A DNA stretch of 64,000 nucleotides from Stutzerimonas azotifigens. GTDB taxonomy: Bacteria > Pseudomonadota > Gammaproteobacteria > Pseudomonadales > Pseudomonadaceae. Below, piece after piece: positions 46,222 to 56,848 of this stretch. A program made the position numbers and the translations under genes. Numbering within the stretch: position 1 is the stretch's first letter; each line of letters opens with the position of its first letter. Where the stretch lies: contig NZ_JAAMRF010000007.1 of the NCBI RefSeq assembly GCF_013522725.1, positions 1-64,000 on the forward strand, in the 5' to 3' direction. The notes under the pieces are model-generated. The model was not told where the DNA came from and searched no databases. It saw only the letters and a program-made list of their open reading frames with translations.

Positions 46222-47994
46222 TCATGGCAACAACGCCTGCAGGGTCTCGAGGGTATCGGCTTCATCCACCGGTTTGTCGTGCCGCCACCGCAGCATGCGT
46301 GGGAAGCGCACCGCGATGCCGCTCTTGTGGCGGCTGCTGGCGGCGATGCCCTCGAAGCCGAGCTCGAAGACCAGTGTCGGCGTGACGCTGCGCACCGGGC
46401 CGAATTTTTCCACGGTGGTCTTGCGCACGATGGCGTCGACGCGGCGCATTTCCTCGTCGGTCAGGCCCGAGTAGGCCTTGGCGAAGGGCACCAGCTTGCG
46501 CTCCGGATCGCCCGGCGCGCCGTCCCAGACGGCGAAGGTGAAGTCGGTGTAGAGACTGGCGCGTCGGCCGTGGCCCCGTTGCGCATAGATCAGCACGGCA
46601 TCGACGGAGTAGGGGTCGATCTTCCATTTCCACCAGACGCCGACGTCCTTGGTCCGCCCGACACCGTAGTGGGCCTCGCGCGCCTTGATCATCATGCCTT
46701 CGACGCCCAGCTCGCGGGAGGCCTCGCGCTGGCATGCCAGATCCTTCCAACTGTCGCCGTGCAGCAGCGGCGAGACCATCAGCACCGGGTTCGGGCAGTT
46801 GCGTACCACCGCTTCGAGCTGCTGGCGCCGCGCGTGCTGCGGCCGCTGACGCCAGTCCTCTCCCTGCCACTCGAGCAGGTCGTAGGCGAGCAGGGCCACC
46901 GGCGCCTGCTCCAGTACCTTGGCGTTGAGCGTCTTGCGGCCGATGCGTTGCTGCAGCAGGGCGAACGGCTGAATACCGAATTCACGCGGCAGCGCATCGA
47001 CAGCCGCTTCGGAATCTGCCGGGCAAAGCGCCTCGGAAACTTTGGGCGCGCTTTGCCGTGCGAGATCGGCATCGTCGTCGAGGCTGGCCTGGCGCTCGGC
47101 TGGCTGCGGCGGATGTTTCCAGACGACGATTTCGCCGTCGATCACGCTGCCGTCCGGCAGGCAGCCAGCCAGCGCGCAGAGTTCCGGAAAGCGCTCGCTG
47201 ACCAGCTCCTCGCCGCGTGACCAGACCCACAGCTGGCCGTCGCGCTTGACCAGCTGGGCACGGATGCCATCCCACTTCCATTCGATCTGCCAGCCCTCGG
47301 GCGGCCCCAGCAGCGCGTCGAACTGCTCCACGGGGGCCTGCAACGGGTGGGCGAGAAAGAACGGATAGGGCTGACCGCCACGCTGAGCGTGCTCGTCGTC
47401 CGACTCGGCGGCGATCAGTGCCCGGAAGCCCTCGGCGGTCGGGCGGTGGGACAGGTCGGTGTAGCCCACCAGGCGCTGGGCGACGCGCTTGGGATCGATG
47501 TCGGCCAGGGCGGCCAGCGCGCGGGTCACCAGCAGGCGCGAGACGCCGACCCGGAAGGCGCCTGTGATCAGTTTCAGGCAGGTCATCAGGCTGCGCTGAT
47601 CGAGCTGTTGCCAGAGGACCGGCAGGCGGACGGCGAGTTCTTCGGGTGGCAGTCCGCGTAGCGGCAGGAGTTTGTCCTGCATCCAGCTGGCCAGACCCTC
47701 GTCGGAGCTGTGGGTCGAGCTGGGAAGCAGCAGGGAGACCGTCTCGGCCAGATCGCCGACCGCCTGGTAGCTCTCTTCGAACAGCCATTCGGGGATGCCG
47801 GCGACGCGTATCGCGGTTTCGCGCAGCACCCGGGTCGGCACCAGCTGGCGCGGCCGGCCGCCCGCCAGGAAGTACACCGCCCAGGCCGCGTCCTCGGCCG
47901 GCACCTGGGCGAAGTAGGCGCGCATCGCGGCAAGCTTGGCGTTGCTCGAGGTGGTGGCGTCCAGCCGCGTGTAGAGCTCGGCAAAGGCCTTCAT
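46222..47994 (-). CDS. ATP-dependent DNA ligase of the ligase-associated repair operon
   Basis: 590 residues from ATG 47994, with GGAGG seven bases upstream. The adenylation motif is [12 protein letters not shown] (Lys240 takes AMP), followed by [19 protein letters not shown] and WWKWKIDP. The N-terminal 220 residues are a helical DNA-binding domain, as in LigC/LigB-type and cisplatin-damage ligases. It seals breaks in damage repair rather than in replication, for which NAD-dependent LigA is used. Confidence 0.92.
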   Translation of the reverse strand: MKAFAELYTRLDATTSSNAKLAAMRAYFAQVPAEDAAWAVYFLAGGRPRQLVPTRVLRETAIRVAGIPEWLFEESYQAVGDLAETVSLLLPSSTHSSDEGLASWMQDKLLPLRGLPPEELAVRLPVLWQQLDQRSLMTCLKLITGAFRVGVSRLLVTRALAALADIDPKRVAQRLVGYTDLSHRPTAEGFRALIAAESDDEHAQRGGQPYPFFLAHPLQAPVEQFDALLGPPEGWQIEWKWDGIRAQLVKRDGQLWVWSRGEELVSERFPELCALAGCLPDGSVIDGEIVVWKHPPQPAERQASLDDDADLARQSAPKVSEALCPADSEAAVDALPREFGIQPFALLQQRIGRKTLNAKVLEQAPVALLAYDLLEWQGEDWRQRPQHARRQQLEAVVRNCPNPVLMVSPLLHGDSWKDLACQREASRELGVEGMMIKAREAHYGVGRTKDVGVWWKWKIDPYSVDAVLIYAQRGHGRRASLYTDFTFAVWDGAPGDPERKLVPFAKAYSGLTDEEMRRVDAIVRKTTVEKFGPVRSVTPTLVFELGFEGIAASSRHKSGIAVRFPRMLRWRHDKPVDEADTLETLQALLP

Positions 47995-48031
47995 CGCATC
48001 GCCTCCGCGCTGCTGCCGTGGGTGCGGTCGA

Positions 48032-49048
48032 TCATGCGGCGCCTTCCTGTGGATCGGCGTCGTCCTCCTCACCGTATTCGGTCTCGAAGGCCTGGGCGTC
48101 GAGCCCCTGTTCGCGCAGGTAGCGCACCAGCACCGCGACCGAGCCATGGGTAACCATCACGCGTTCTGCGCCGGTCTGCTCGATCGCCCAGAGCAGGCCG
48201 GGCCAGTCGGCGTGATCGGACAGCACGAAGCCGCGATCCACCCCGCGCCGCCTGCGGGTGCCGCGCAGCATCATCCAGCCGCTGGCGAAGGCGTCGGAAT
48301 AGTCGCCGAAGCGGCGCATCCAGGTGCTGCCGCCGGCCGAGGGCGGGGCGAGCACGATAGCGCGGCGCAGGCGCGGGTCGGTCTTTTTCAGGTCGCCGGC
48401 GTACAGCGTCGGTGGCAGGTAGACGCCGGCCTCGCGATAGACCCGGTTGAGGGGCTCCACTGCGCCATGCACCACCACATCGCCGATGCTTTCGTCGAGC
48501 CCGTGGAGAATCCGCTGCGCCTTGCCGAAGGCATAGCAGAACAGCACGCTGGTGCGGCCGGTCGCGGCATTGGCCCGCCACCAGTCGTTGATGTCGCTGA
48601 ACACCTCGGCCTGGGCCGGCCAGCGGTAGATCGGCAGGCCAAAGGTGGATTCGGTGATGAAGGTATGGCAGCACACTGGCTCGAACGGCGTGCAGGTGCC
48701 GTCCGGCTCGACCTTGTAGTCGCCCGAGGCGACCCACACCTCGCCCTTGTATTCGAGCCGGACCTGCGCCGAGCCGAGCACGTGGCCGGCGGGGTGGAAG
48801 CTGAGTTTCACGCCGTGGTGATCGAGCGCTTCGCCGTAGGGCAGGGTCTGCAGCGGCATGTCCGCGCCGATGCGCGAACGCAGGATGCCTTCGCTGGGCG
48901 CAGCGGCCAGGTAGTGGGTCATGCCCCAGCGTGCGTGGTCCCCATGGGCATGGGTGATGACGGCGCGTTCCACCGGCCGCCAGGGGTCGATGTAGAAGTC
49001 GCCGGGCGGGCAATAGAGCCCTTCCGGGCGGGCGATGACGAGATCCAT
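48032..49048 (-). CDS. Ligase-associated DNA damage response exonuclease (metallo-beta-lactamase fold)
   Basis: 338 residues. The metal motif THAHGDHARWG at about 32-42 and the beta-CASP elements (PAGHVLGSAQ, ASGDYKVEPDGTC, ESTFGLPIYRWP, LSDHADWP) place it with SNM1/Artemis-like nucleases. It is the first gene of the four-gene repair operon and lies 37 bases before the ligase. Confidence 0.9.
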   Translation of the reverse strand: MDLVIARPEGLYCPPGDFYIDPWRPVERAVITHAHGDHARWGMTHYLAAAPSEGILRSRIGADMPLQTLPYGEALDHHGVKLSFHPAGHVLGSAQVRLEYKGEVWVASGDYKVEPDGTCTPFEPVCCHTFITESTFGLPIYRWPAQAEVFSDINDWWRANAATGRTSVLFCYAFGKAQRILHGLDESIGDVVVHGAVEPLNRVYREAGVYLPPTLYAGDLKKTDPRLRRAIVLAPPSAGGSTWMRRFGDYSDAFASGWMMLRGTRRRRGVDRGFVLSDHADWPGLLWAIEQTGAERVMVTHGSVAVLVRYLREQGLDAQAFETEYGEEDDADPQEGAA

Positions 49049-49128
49049 TTAGGCCTGCAGGCTTTGGGGGCTTGAGGCTTTGGAGCGCGGGCAGCCCTTC
49101 GGAGTTCGTCGGGCGGCCCTGGGGACGG

Positions 49129-49683
49129 TTACTGCAGCTTCAGGTGGGAGGTGTCCGGGACCGGGCCGGCGGCGGTGCGGGGCTTCTCGCCCATGTCGCT
49201 GCCGACCGGCGCCAAGCTGAACTGCGAAAGATCTACCGCTGGCGGCGGCGCGTCCGGCTTGCTGTCCTGCAGGTCGGCGCCGACGGGGGCGATGCCGAAA
49301 TCCGGTGCCTGCACGTCGCTGAAGGCGGCCATGTATTCGTCACGAGGCGCCACCTTGAGCGTGCCGGTCGGCGTCGCGATCGCGGCGGTGGGTGAGGGGG
49401 AAGCGGCGGGTGCCGGTGCTGGCGGCGGCGCAAGAACGATCTCCTCGACTTCCACGTCCAGCGCACGGACTTCGACCTGCGCACCGGCCCGTTCGAGGGT
49501 GACGCGATACTTCTCCGCGCCCGCCGCGTCCAGGTCCTGCTTGATCACGATCCGCCGACCAGAGAAGAGCAGGGCGATACGCTGGGCATCGGCCTGGAAT
49601 AGACGGGCCAGGTTGGCCTTTACCTGATCGAGTTGAGCACCCGGCACCAGCTGTCCGGAGAAGGCGATTTCATAACGGCTCAT
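49129..49683 (-). CDS. Conserved hypothetical protein with a repeated APVG motif, 184 aa
   Basis: The N-terminal 85 residues are a compact alpha/beta segment (MSRYEIAFSGQLVPG, LFQADAQRIALLFSGRR). After an Ala/Pro-rich linker of about 20 residues come two copies of a short motif (PDFGIAPVGADLQD and SQFSLAPVGSDMGEK) and the end TSHLKLQ. AGGAG lies eight bases before the ATG. I recall similar proteins in pseudomonads but no function. It may be a substrate-binding or scaffold protein with repeat-mediated contacts. Confidence 0.65.
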   Translation of the reverse strand: MSRYEIAFSGQLVPGAQLDQVKANLARLFQADAQRIALLFSGRRIVIKQDLDAAGAEKYRVTLERAGAQVEVRALDVEVEEIVLAPPPAPAPAASPSPTAAIATPTGTLKVAPRDEYMAAFSDVQAPDFGIAPVGADLQDSKPDAPPPAVDLSQFSLAPVGSDMGEKPRTAAGPVPDTSHLKLQ

Positions 49684-49906
49684 TAGGAGTGCTCCTGCGC
49701 TGGCCTGGTTGGCACGGATGGAAGAAGGCGGCGCGTAGCCTAGCGCAGCCGGCCCCGGCGAACTGTTAGCTGACCGTCAAGAACGGCAGTTGGCGATCGT
49801 GTCGGGGACATCATCAGAATGCAGTATGGATCAGGTTATTTTGCGGCAACACCCGTTGCGGGCTGCTGGCTGCTTGCTACACTGGGCCGTCCTCTGGAGT
49901 ACCTGA

Positions 49907-50404
49907 ATGCGTTTCCTGGCACAGACAATAAAAATATCCACAACGGTGCTGCTGCTGGGCGTAATGGTAGCCGTCTCCGGTTGCTCGACCTGGTTCTCCA
50001 GCGGTTTCAAGGATCCCCGGATTCAGCTCACCAAGGTCGACGTGATCAAGGCCCGGCTTCTCGAGCAGGAATTCATGCTCACCTTTCGTATCGAGAATCC
50101 CAACGATCATAGCCTGCCGATCCGCGGCCTGGTCTATGACGTCCATCTGAACGACATCCAGCTGGCTGCGGGCGAATCCAGCGGCTGGATGACCGTGCCG
50201 GCCCATGGCACCGAACTGTACGAGGTGCCGGTGCGCACCAACCTCTGGCGGCACATGAAGTACGTGGTGCGCCTGCTGGAGAAGCCCGACAGGCCGATCC
50301 AGTATCGCCTGCAGGGAGAGGTGAAGACCGGGCTGATGCGCGGACGGCGCGTGCACATCGCCACCAATGGCGAGATAATCCCGGGCGACTTTATTCCGGA
50401 GTAG
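49907..50404 (+). CDS. LEA type-2 family lipoprotein
   Basis: 165 residues with a lipoprotein signal ending in VAVSGC (Cys near residue 26) and then a beta-sandwich ([39 protein letters not shown]) typical of LEA14/WHy proteins. It is probably anchored in the outer membrane. First of a run of plus-strand genes with small gaps, it is eight bases from the SEC-C gene. Confidence 0.82.
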   Translation: MRFLAQTIKISTTVLLLGVMVAVSGCSTWFSSGFKDPRIQLTKVDVIKARLLEQEFMLTFRIENPNDHSLPIRGLVYDVHLNDIQLAAGESSGWMTVPAHGTELYEVPVRTNLWRHMKYVVRLLEKPDRPIQYRLQGEVKTGLMRGRRVHIATNGEIIPGDFIPE

Positions 50405-50411
50405 GTCTTCG

Positions 50412-50603
50412 ATGAACCAGCAACCCCATGTCCATGGTCCCGACTGCAACCATGATCACGATCATGACCATCACCACCACGTCCACGGCCCGCACTGCAA
50501 CCACAGCCACGAGCCGACGCGCAATCCGCTGAAGGACGTCGGTCGCAACGATCCCTGCCCGTGCGGCAGCGAAAAGAAGTTCAAGAAGTGCCACGGCGCC
50601 TGA
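50412..50603 (+). CDS. Histidine-rich SEC-C motif protein, 63 aa
   Basis: The first 37 residues are almost all His, Asp, Asn and Gly ([19 protein letters not shown]). The C-terminal [17 protein letters not shown] is a SEC-C zinc-binding motif as found at the end of SecA. With two metal-binding parts it may be a metal carrier or a small SecA-related partner. It is close-packed between the lipoprotein and DUF2489 genes. Confidence 0.78.
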   Translation: MNQQPHVHGPDCNHDHDHDHHHHVHGPHCNHSHEPTRNPLKDVGRNDPCPCGSEKKFKKCHGA

Positions 50604-50607
50604 TGCC

Positions 50608-51072
50608 ATGACCCCGCTCGCCATCGTCTTATCCCTCGTCGCCGTGCTGCTGATAGCTGCGCTGGCGGGTTATGCCCTGCACCTGTGGCGACGGGTGTGG
50701 CGTGGCGAGCAGCAGCGCGCCGACGCCCAGGCGCAGCGCCAGATTTCGCTCGCCGAAGACCTGCGCATCCTGGCCGGCAGCCTGCTGGACGAGCAGGTGC
50801 CGTTGATCGAGGGCGCGATTCGCATCAAGGTGCTGCTCGACAACTATGACGCGAACCTGGGCCAGGACCCGCGCTGCCAGGTCTTCCAGCAGCTCTACGA
50901 CGCCACCGAGCACGTCCCGACCCATGCCGCCTGGACGGCGCTGGACAAGCTCGAGCGCCGCCGCCACGAAGCCAATTTCAGCGCCCTCGAGCTGCAGCAC
51001 AAGGCCGAAGCCCGCCGCTCGGCGCGCTGGCTGCTGGACGAGGCACTGCCCAGGGCGCGCAACGCAGCCTGA
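50608..51072 (+). CDS. DUF2489 protein with N-terminal membrane helix
   Basis: 154 residues. One membrane helix (about 5-25) is followed by a soluble helical domain (LLDEQVPLIEGAIRIKVLLDNYD) that I recognise as DUF2489. Function unknown. It lies four bases after the SEC-C gene and 84 bases before quiP. Confidence 0.8.
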   Translation: MTPLAIVLSLVAVLLIAALAGYALHLWRRVWRGEQQRADAQAQRQISLAEDLRILAGSLLDEQVPLIEGAIRIKVLLDNYDANLGQDPRCQVFQQLYDATEHVPTHAAWTALDKLERRRHEANFSALELQHKAEARRSARWLLDEALPRARNAA

Positions 51073-51156
51073 ACACCCTTGTGTCGCGTCTCGCGCACGA
51101 TGTTCTCACCTAACCTGTCGATAAACCTGCGCTCAGCAATTTCCAAGGAGCCGCCG

Positions 51157-53694
51157 ATGGCGCTGCGTCTGTCTCGTTCCCTGGTTCGTCTGGCTACCGG
51201 TGCCTCGCTTGCACTGGTGGGTCTGGCGGGCTGCCAGTCCTATCTGGACTCCCGCTACAGTGCCAGCCTGCCGCCGCAACAGGGTGTGCAGCCGCTCAAG
51301 GGGCTGGCCGACAACGTCAGCATCCGCCGTAACGCGCGGGGTATGCCGCTGATCGAGTCGAGCAGCTTCCATGACTCGCTGTTCGCCCTTGGTTATGTGC
51401 ACGCTACCGACCGCTTGAGCCAGATGGTCAGCCTGCGGTTGATGGCCGAGGGACGGTTGGCCGAAATGCTCGGCCCGGGTGTGCTGGAGACCGACCGCTT
51501 CATGCGGGCGGTGAACCTCAAGCAAAGCGCCGAGGTGCTTTATCGCGAGTCGTCGCCGCGAATGAAGGCTTTCTTCGAAGTGTATGCGCGCGGGGTCAAC
51601 GCCTACCTGTTCCGCCATCGCGACAAGCTGCCGATGGATCTGGCCAGCTCCGGCTACCAACCGGCCTACTGGAAACCCGAGGATTCGGTGCTGGTGTTCT
51701 GCCTGCTGAATTTTGGCCTGGCGGTCAACCTGCAGGAGGAGATCGCCTCGCTGGTGCTGGCCCAGCAGGTCGGCGCCGACAAGCTTGCCTGGCTGATGCC
51801 CACTTATCCTGACGAGCCGCTGCCGTTCGATGAGGCGGACAAGCTCAAGGGGCTCAAGCTTGCCGGACAGATCCCAGGACTCGCTGCCGTCGAGCGCGCC
51901 GCCGGCCAGATCGCGGCGTTGAACATGCAGGGCGTCGCCGCCTCGAACAACTGGGCGATCGCCGGGCGCAACAGCCGCAGCGGCAGGCCGATCCTGGCCA
52001 ACGACACTCACCTGCCACTGTCGATGCCCTCGTACTGGAATTTCGTGCAGCTGCGCTCTCCCAAATTCCAGGGCGCCGGCGTGTCGATAGCCGGGGTGCC
52101 GACCATCGTTGCCGGCTTCAACGGCAAGCTCGGCTGGGGCATGACCATGGTCATGGGCGACAACCAGGACCTGTTCCTCGAACAGGTCCGGCGGGTCGGT
52201 AACCAGCTCCAGTACCTCGCCGACGGCGAGTGGGTCGCGGCGCGGGAACGGCAGGAGACCTACATCATCAAGGGCGAGCGCCCGATCCGCGAAACCATCT
52301 ACGAGACGCGCAATGGTCCGCTGCTCAATAGCGTGCTGGGCGAGCGCAAGCATCCCCTGCAGCCGCTGGCGTTGAGCAGCGGCTACGGGTTGGCGCTCAA
52401 GACCACGCAGTTCGAGGCCGACAAGTCGCTCGACGCCTTCTTCGATCTGTCCCGGGCGCAGTCGGTAGAGGCCGCCTTCGACGCTACTCGGGAAATCCGG
52501 GCGATGCCGCTGAACATCGTTTTCGCCGACGCGCAGAGCATTGGCTGGCAGGTCACCGGTCGCTTCCCCAATCGCCGCGATGGGCTCGGCCTGATCCCCT
52601 CGCCGGGCTGGGATGGCCGCTACGACTGGGACGGTTTCGCCGACCCGATGCTGCACCCCTACGATCAGGACCCTGCGCAGGGATGGCTCGGTACCGCCAA
52701 CCAGCGCACCGTGCCGCGTGGCTACGGCATGCAGATGTCCAATTCCTGGTACTACCCCGAGCGTGCCGAACGTCTCGCCGAGTTGGCCTCCAGCGGCAAG
52801 CACGACACCCGCAGCACCATCGCCATGCAGTACGACCAGACCACACCGTTCGCGGCCAAGCTGAAGGCCATGTTCGAGGGGCCGGGGATGGCCCAGCCGC
52901 TGAAGCAGGCCATCGACGCGCTGCCGGAAGCCGACCGTGCGCGAGCACGCGAAGCCTTCTCCCGGCTGATGGCCTTCGATGGCAAGCTCGGCGCCGATTC
53001 GGCCGATGCCGCGCTGTACGGGGCCTTCCTGCAGGAGAGCGCACGGCAGATATTCCTCGACGAGCTTGGCCCGGAAACGAGCCCTGCCTGGCGAGCGCTG
53101 GTGCAAACGGCCAACAGCTCCTATTCGGCGCAGGCCGACCATCTGCTCGGGCGCGAGGACAGCCCGTTCTGGAACGATGTCCGCACCCCGGCCACTGAGG
53201 ACAAGCCGGCGATCCTCGCCCGTAGCCTCGCCGCCTCCGTCACGCTGCTGGAGAGCCGTCTGGGCGGCGATCGCAGCGCGTGGAGGTGGGGCGCGTTGCA
53301 TACCTATAGCTGGACCAGCGGCGCTACGCAGCTGGCACCGCACATGAGCGCTGGCCAGCGCACCGGCGTCCAGGCCCTGCGCGGCTATCTGGACCGCGGT
53401 CCGTATCAGGCCGGCGGTGATCACACCACGCTCAACGTGGCGGCCTACGAGTGGGGCGGCAGCTTCGATACCTGGCTGGTGCCGGCCATGCGGATCATCG
53501 TCGACTTCGGCCGCGACGAGCCCCTCATTGGCCTCAACAGCTCCGGCCAGTCCGGCAACCCCGCCAGCCCGCACTATGCCGATGGCATCGACGCCTGGCT
53601 CAAGGCCCAGTACATGAGCTTCCCGTTCAAACCAGAAAATCTCGAGCAGGTCTATGGCACCAAACGCCTGATGCTGGTCCCGGCGAAAGAGTGA
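51157..53694 (+). CDS. quiP: Acyl-homoserine-lactone acylase, QuiP-like penicillin amidase family protein
   Basis: 845 residues from ATG 51157 with AAGGAG upstream. A signal with lipobox-like LVGLAGC (Cys26) sends it to the periplasm. The catalytic serine of this N-terminal nucleophile family is Ser263 in [12 protein letters not shown], exposed by self-cleavage. Long stretches match P. aeruginosa QuiP as I remember it ([30 protein letters not shown]). It degrades long-chain AHL signals; a role in AHL use rather than beta-lactam cleavage is likely. Confidence 0.9.
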   Translation: MALRLSRSLVRLATGASLALVGLAGCQSYLDSRYSASLPPQQGVQPLKGLADNVSIRRNARGMPLIESSSFHDSLFALGYVHATDRLSQMVSLRLMAEGRLAEMLGPGVLETDRFMRAVNLKQSAEVLYRESSPRMKAFFEVYARGVNAYLFRHRDKLPMDLASSGYQPAYWKPEDSVLVFCLLNFGLAVNLQEEIASLVLAQQVGADKLAWLMPTYPDEPLPFDEADKLKGLKLAGQIPGLAAVERAAGQIAALNMQGVAASNNWAIAGRNSRSGRPILANDTHLPLSMPSYWNFVQLRSPKFQGAGVSIAGVPTIVAGFNGKLGWGMTMVMGDNQDLFLEQVRRVGNQLQYLADGEWVAARERQETYIIKGERPIRETIYETRNGPLLNSVLGERKHPLQPLALSSGYGLALKTTQFEADKSLDAFFDLSRAQSVEAAFDATREIRAMPLNIVFADAQSIGWQVTGRFPNRRDGLGLIPSPGWDGRYDWDGFADPMLHPYDQDPAQGWLGTANQRTVPRGYGMQMSNSWYYPERAERLAELASSGKHDTRSTIAMQYDQTTPFAAKLKAMFEGPGMAQPLKQAIDALPEADRARAREAFSRLMAFDGKLGADSADAALYGAFLQESARQIFLDELGPETSPAWRALVQTANSSYSAQADHLLGREDSPFWNDVRTPATEDKPAILARSLAASVTLLESRLGGDRSAWRWGALHTYSWTSGATQLAPHMSAGQRTGVQALRGYLDRGPYQAGGDHTTLNVAAYEWGGSFDTWLVPAMRIIVDFGRDEPLIGLNSSGQSGNPASPHYADGIDAWLKAQYMSFPFKPENLEQVYGTKRLMLVPAKE

Positions 53695-53839
53695 ACGCAC
53701 GCCGCCTCTAAGGGGCGGCACTGTGCTGCGTAAGCGCGGCGTTGAGTTCCGAGCGCTCCGACAGCAGCGGTTCCTGTAATGCGGCTTAGTGAGCCTTAAG
53801 GTTGCAGGCAGCGGACCCTAGGCGGCTCTCGGCGTCGCC

Positions 53840-54541
53840 TTAGCGGTGTGCCGCCGGTACGACTTCGATGACCCGAATGCGCTCGGTCGAAGGGTAATGC
53901 CAGCGCACTTCGACATCCCACAGGCGGGTGCCGTAGCGGCGTTCTGGCGTCGGGGTCTGGTAGGCGGGGCGGGGGTCCTGGGCCAGGCATTGTTCGATCA
54001 GTTCGGCCAGTGGCTCGCCCAGTCGCTGCCCATGCTGGCGGGCCTGCTGCAACGCCTGCTCGGACCACTCCACGGCAATCGCGTCCGGTGCTTGGGCGGC
54101 CATCTCGTTGGTTGCCTCGACAATGGCGTCGGCGTAGGGAACGTAAGGCTTGATGTCGAGTATTGGCGTGCCGTCAAGCAGGTCGATCCCCGAGACCCGT
54201 AACCGCCCGGGCTCGATCGCGTCGAGTTTGACCACCGACTGGCCGATGCCATTGGGGCGATGCGTGGCGCGGGTAGCGAACACACCGACCATCTGGTTAC
54301 CGCCCAGCCGAGGGGGGCGCACGCGAAGGCGGGGTTGGCTTTCCAGCGCCTGGTGAAAGAGAAACAGCAGCCAGACGTGGCTGACCTGCTCCAGCCCATC
54401 GAGCGCGTGCGCCTGGTCGAACGGCGGCACCAGTTCCAGGACGCCGCGGGCCGCGGGCGCCAGCCGAGGCTGTCTGGGGATGGCGAACTTCTCCTGAAAG
54501 CAGGAGCGCAGGTAACCGATCGGCGAAACGGTATGGTTCAT
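53840..54541 (-). CDS. trmO: tRNA (N6-threonylcarbamoyladenosine-37-N6)-methyltransferase
   Basis: 233 residues of the TsaA/YaeB family: an N-terminal HTVSPIGYLRSCFQEKF, GLEQVSHVWLLFLFH, FATRATHRPNGIGQSVVKL and a C-terminal DIKPYVPYADAI. It methylates t6A37 in threonine tRNAs using SAM. It runs opposite to quiP. Confidence 0.88.
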   Translation of the reverse strand: MNHTVSPIGYLRSCFQEKFAIPRQPRLAPAARGVLELVPPFDQAHALDGLEQVSHVWLLFLFHQALESQPRLRVRPPRLGGNQMVGVFATRATHRPNGIGQSVVKLDAIEPGRLRVSGIDLLDGTPILDIKPYVPYADAIVEATNEMAAQAPDAIAVEWSEQALQQARQHGQRLGEPLAELIEQCLAQDPRPAYQTPTPERRYGTRLWDVEVRWHYPSTERIRVIEVVPAAHR

Positions 54542-54657
54542 GGCGGGGACGGTGGCGAGTGGGCGTCTATCTTAGCCGCTGACGCCCCTGGTTGGCGCGG
54601 TCGTCGATTCACGCCGCAGGTTGCCTCACTGGCAACGCTGGACGTGTCAGGTTAACG

Positions 54658-55428
54658 CTAGAGGTGGAAGCCGCCGTCGATGGGAATGATCGTACCGGTC
54701 ATGTAGGCACCGGCGGTGCTCGCCAGGGTGATCGCCAGCGCGGCCATTTCCTCCTCCCGTCCCCAGCGCTTCATCGGGATATGGGCGCAGTCGGCAGCCA
54801 TCGCTTCGGCATCGTTGGCGATGAAGGAAGTCATCTTGCTCGGGAAACGCCCCGGCGCGATGACGTTCACGTTGACGTGTTGCTCGACCAGCTCCCTGGC
54901 CAACATCCGCGACAGTTGATGCAGCGCGGCCTTGCTCGGTCCGTAGGCGTAGGCCTGCTCGCCGTGGGACGTGATGCCGGCCACCGAGCCAATGTTGATG
55001 ATGCGGGCCGGGTCGTCCGGGCTGGCGGCTTTGCGCAGCAGCGGCAGTAGCTGTTGGATGCAGCCGAACACCGAGGTCACGTTCAGCTGCATGACCTTTT
55101 CCCAGCCCTTGGCCGGGTACTCTTCCAGCGGCGCACCCCAGGTGGTGCCGGCATTGTTGACCAGGATGTCCAGCCGGTCGATACGCGTGCCCAGGGTATC
55201 GGCGAAGGCCTTGATACCGTCCTCGCTGGCGAGATTGGCGGCCAGCGCATGGCATTCGCCCAAGTGGCCGAGTTCGCTCGCAGCTGCCTCGCAGGCTTGG
55301 GCGTCTCGGGCGCACAGGTAAACGGTAGCACCGGCTTCGAGAAAGCCCTTGGCAATCATGTGACCGATGCCTCGGCTACCGCCGGTTACCACCGCCGTGC
55401 GGCCGGCAAGGGAAAAATAGGGGGGCAT
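54658..55428 (-). CDS. Short-chain dehydrogenase/reductase, RhlG-like
   Basis: 256 residues. The NAD(P) motif GGSRGIGHMIA is at about 17-27, NNAG at about 93, with a catalytic Ser in NIGSVAG and YAYGPSKAAL supplying Tyr and Lys. Start ATG 55428 fits an AGAGG seven bases upstream; ATG 55434 is too close to it. Overall it resembles RhlG-type beta-ketoacyl reductases, but the substrate is uncertain. Confidence 0.83.
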   Translation of the reverse strand: MPPYFSLAGRTAVVTGGSRGIGHMIAKGFLEAGATVYLCARDAQACEAAASELGHLGECHALAANLASEDGIKAFADTLGTRIDRLDILVNNAGTTWGAPLEEYPAKGWEKVMQLNVTSVFGCIQQLLPLLRKAASPDDPARIINIGSVAGITSHGEQAYAYGPSKAALHQLSRMLARELVEQHVNVNVIAPGRFPSKMTSFIANDAEAMAADCAHIPMKRWGREEEMAALAITLASTAGAYMTGTIIPIDGGFHL

Positions 55429-55672
55429 GGACATTCCTCTGGTTGGCTGTCTGGTCCACAACCCTAGCGACCGTCGCGCGCTTTGCGAGCGACATTTGCC
55501 TCGCAAATGCGTCTGTATAGGCCAGGCCTACCCGAACGGGACGCTGCAGCCAGGAACCCGTTGTTCTACCGTGCGGCCGTCGGTATGGTCATCTTCGGCC
55601 GTTCGAACGACCGAGTCGCTCAACGCGTGCAGGGTGAGGGCCGGGCTATGAATCCTGGTCCGGCCCGGCCCA

Positions 55673-55978
55673 TCAGCCGAAGACCGGGCGCATGAAGCTG
55701 CGCTCGTAGCTGAGGATGCAACGTGTCTGCCGGGCATAATCGAACGCCGCCAGACAGTCGGCGTCTTCCATCGAAGCCTCGCGGTACTGCTCATACAGCG
55801 TCAGGCTGGGGAAGGTGAACAGCGCCAGAGCGATGTTGTTGGCACCTTCGGAGGGCAGGAAATAGCCGTGGTGCTGGCCGCCGAATTTCTCCACCAGAGG
55901 AATCCAGAGCTTAGCGTAGTGCTCGAATTCCTCGAGTTTGTACGGATCGATGACGTAGCGCAGGTGACAGGTGACCAT
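55673..55978 (-). CDS. NIPSNAP-family protein
   Basis: 101 residues of the dimeric ferredoxin-like fold: VTCHLRYVIDPYKLEEFEHYAKLWIPLVEKFGG and SEGANNIALALFTF. The family has no agreed function. Monocistronic, between a dehydrogenase and a membrane protein. Confidence 0.8.
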   Translation of the reverse strand: MVTCHLRYVIDPYKLEEFEHYAKLWIPLVEKFGGQHHGYFLPSEGANNIALALFTFPSLTLYEQYREASMEDADCLAAFDYARQTRCILSYERSFMRPVFG

Positions 55979-56077
55979 GGATCTTCCTTGCTGATGGGTG
56001 GACGGCTTTTATGCCGTCGGCGAGGCAGGAAGTCCAGCTATAGCGGCGCCGCATGGGCGCCGTCTTCGTGAGGAGGT

Positions 56078-56848
56078 TCAGCGGCTGTTCGTAGCCGGCT
56101 GCAGATGCTGCTGTTGAACGCGGCGACGGTTCATCCAGAGCGCCTGCAGGTAGTCGAAGAGATAGGCCTTTTCCGTTTCGGGTCGCAGGCCGAGCATCAG
56201 CACATAGCCCAGCGTGGCGCTGGCCACCAGCATCTCGCCACCGTCTTCCAGCACGCTGAACAGCAGGTCACCGGCTTCACCCAGTGGGATGATGATGTGC
56301 GCCATGTCGAAGCCGACGCCGAAGAATACCAGGGCGCCAATCAGCAGCAGCGTGTCATGGGAGATCTTCTTGAAGGCAGGGCGCCCTGCCAGATAGCCCC
56401 AGCACACCAGTGCCAGCAGGAGCACACCCATGGCAGCGGAGGCGGCGAGTTCGCCAACATCTTCGACACGCAGGCCGAACGGCGGGGCAATGTCGAGGTG
56501 GACGGCGAAGAGCGCGCCGACCCGTTCATGTAGCGCGAGCGCATCGTCGGCCAGGAAGTAGGCGAAGACCATGGCCCAGGCCAAATACGTCGGCGAACGG
56601 CGTAGCAGGGCAAGGTAGCCGAACAGCAAGACGATCCAGAACCATTTGAGGTACTGAAAGACCTCCGGGTAACCGCGATCTTTCTCCAGGGAGAACAGCG
56701 GATCGTTGGGGAACGGCGTGAGGCTGTTGATCAAGTGCAGCACGACGAACCCGAGGTCGGCGAATACGAGCATAACCACTAGTAGCAGCGCAGCATGGGC
56801 GGCACAGTCGAGGCGGCGGGCAAGGCGGTTTTTGTTGTTATTCATCAA
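56078..56848 (-). CDS. Integral membrane protein, 256 aa, unknown function
   Basis: About seven membrane helices are visible (for example ALLLVVMLVFADLGFVV, IVLLFGYLALL, GVLLLALVCWGYLA and LLLIGALVFFGVGF). A short soluble N-terminus is Asn/Lys-rich, and the C-terminus ends in an Arg/Gln-rich tail. There is an acidic HERVGALFAVHLD loop. I recognise no family. The gene stands alone; the 400 bases upstream (56849-57210) show no gene. Confidence 0.7.
   Translation of the reverse strand: MMNNNKNRLARRLDCAAHAALLLVVMLVFADLGFVVLHLINSLTPFPNDPLFSLEKDRGYPEVFQYLKWFWIVLLFGYLALLRRSPTYLAWAMVFAYFLADDALALHERVGALFAVHLDIAPPFGLRVEDVGELAASAAMGVLLLALVCWGYLAGRPAFKKISHDTLLLIGALVFFGVGFDMAHIIIPLGEAGDLLFSVLEDGGEMLVASATLGYVLMLGLRPETEKAYLFDYLQALWMNRRRVQQQHLQPATNSR

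Noticed and set aside
44238..46385. A 715-codon plus-strand frame opposite the Lhr-type helicase
   Set aside because: Antisense artefact; helicase motifs are on the minus strand.
51133..53721. An 862-codon open frame opposite quiP
   Set aside because: Mirror of quiP in high-GC sequence, with no recognisable domain.
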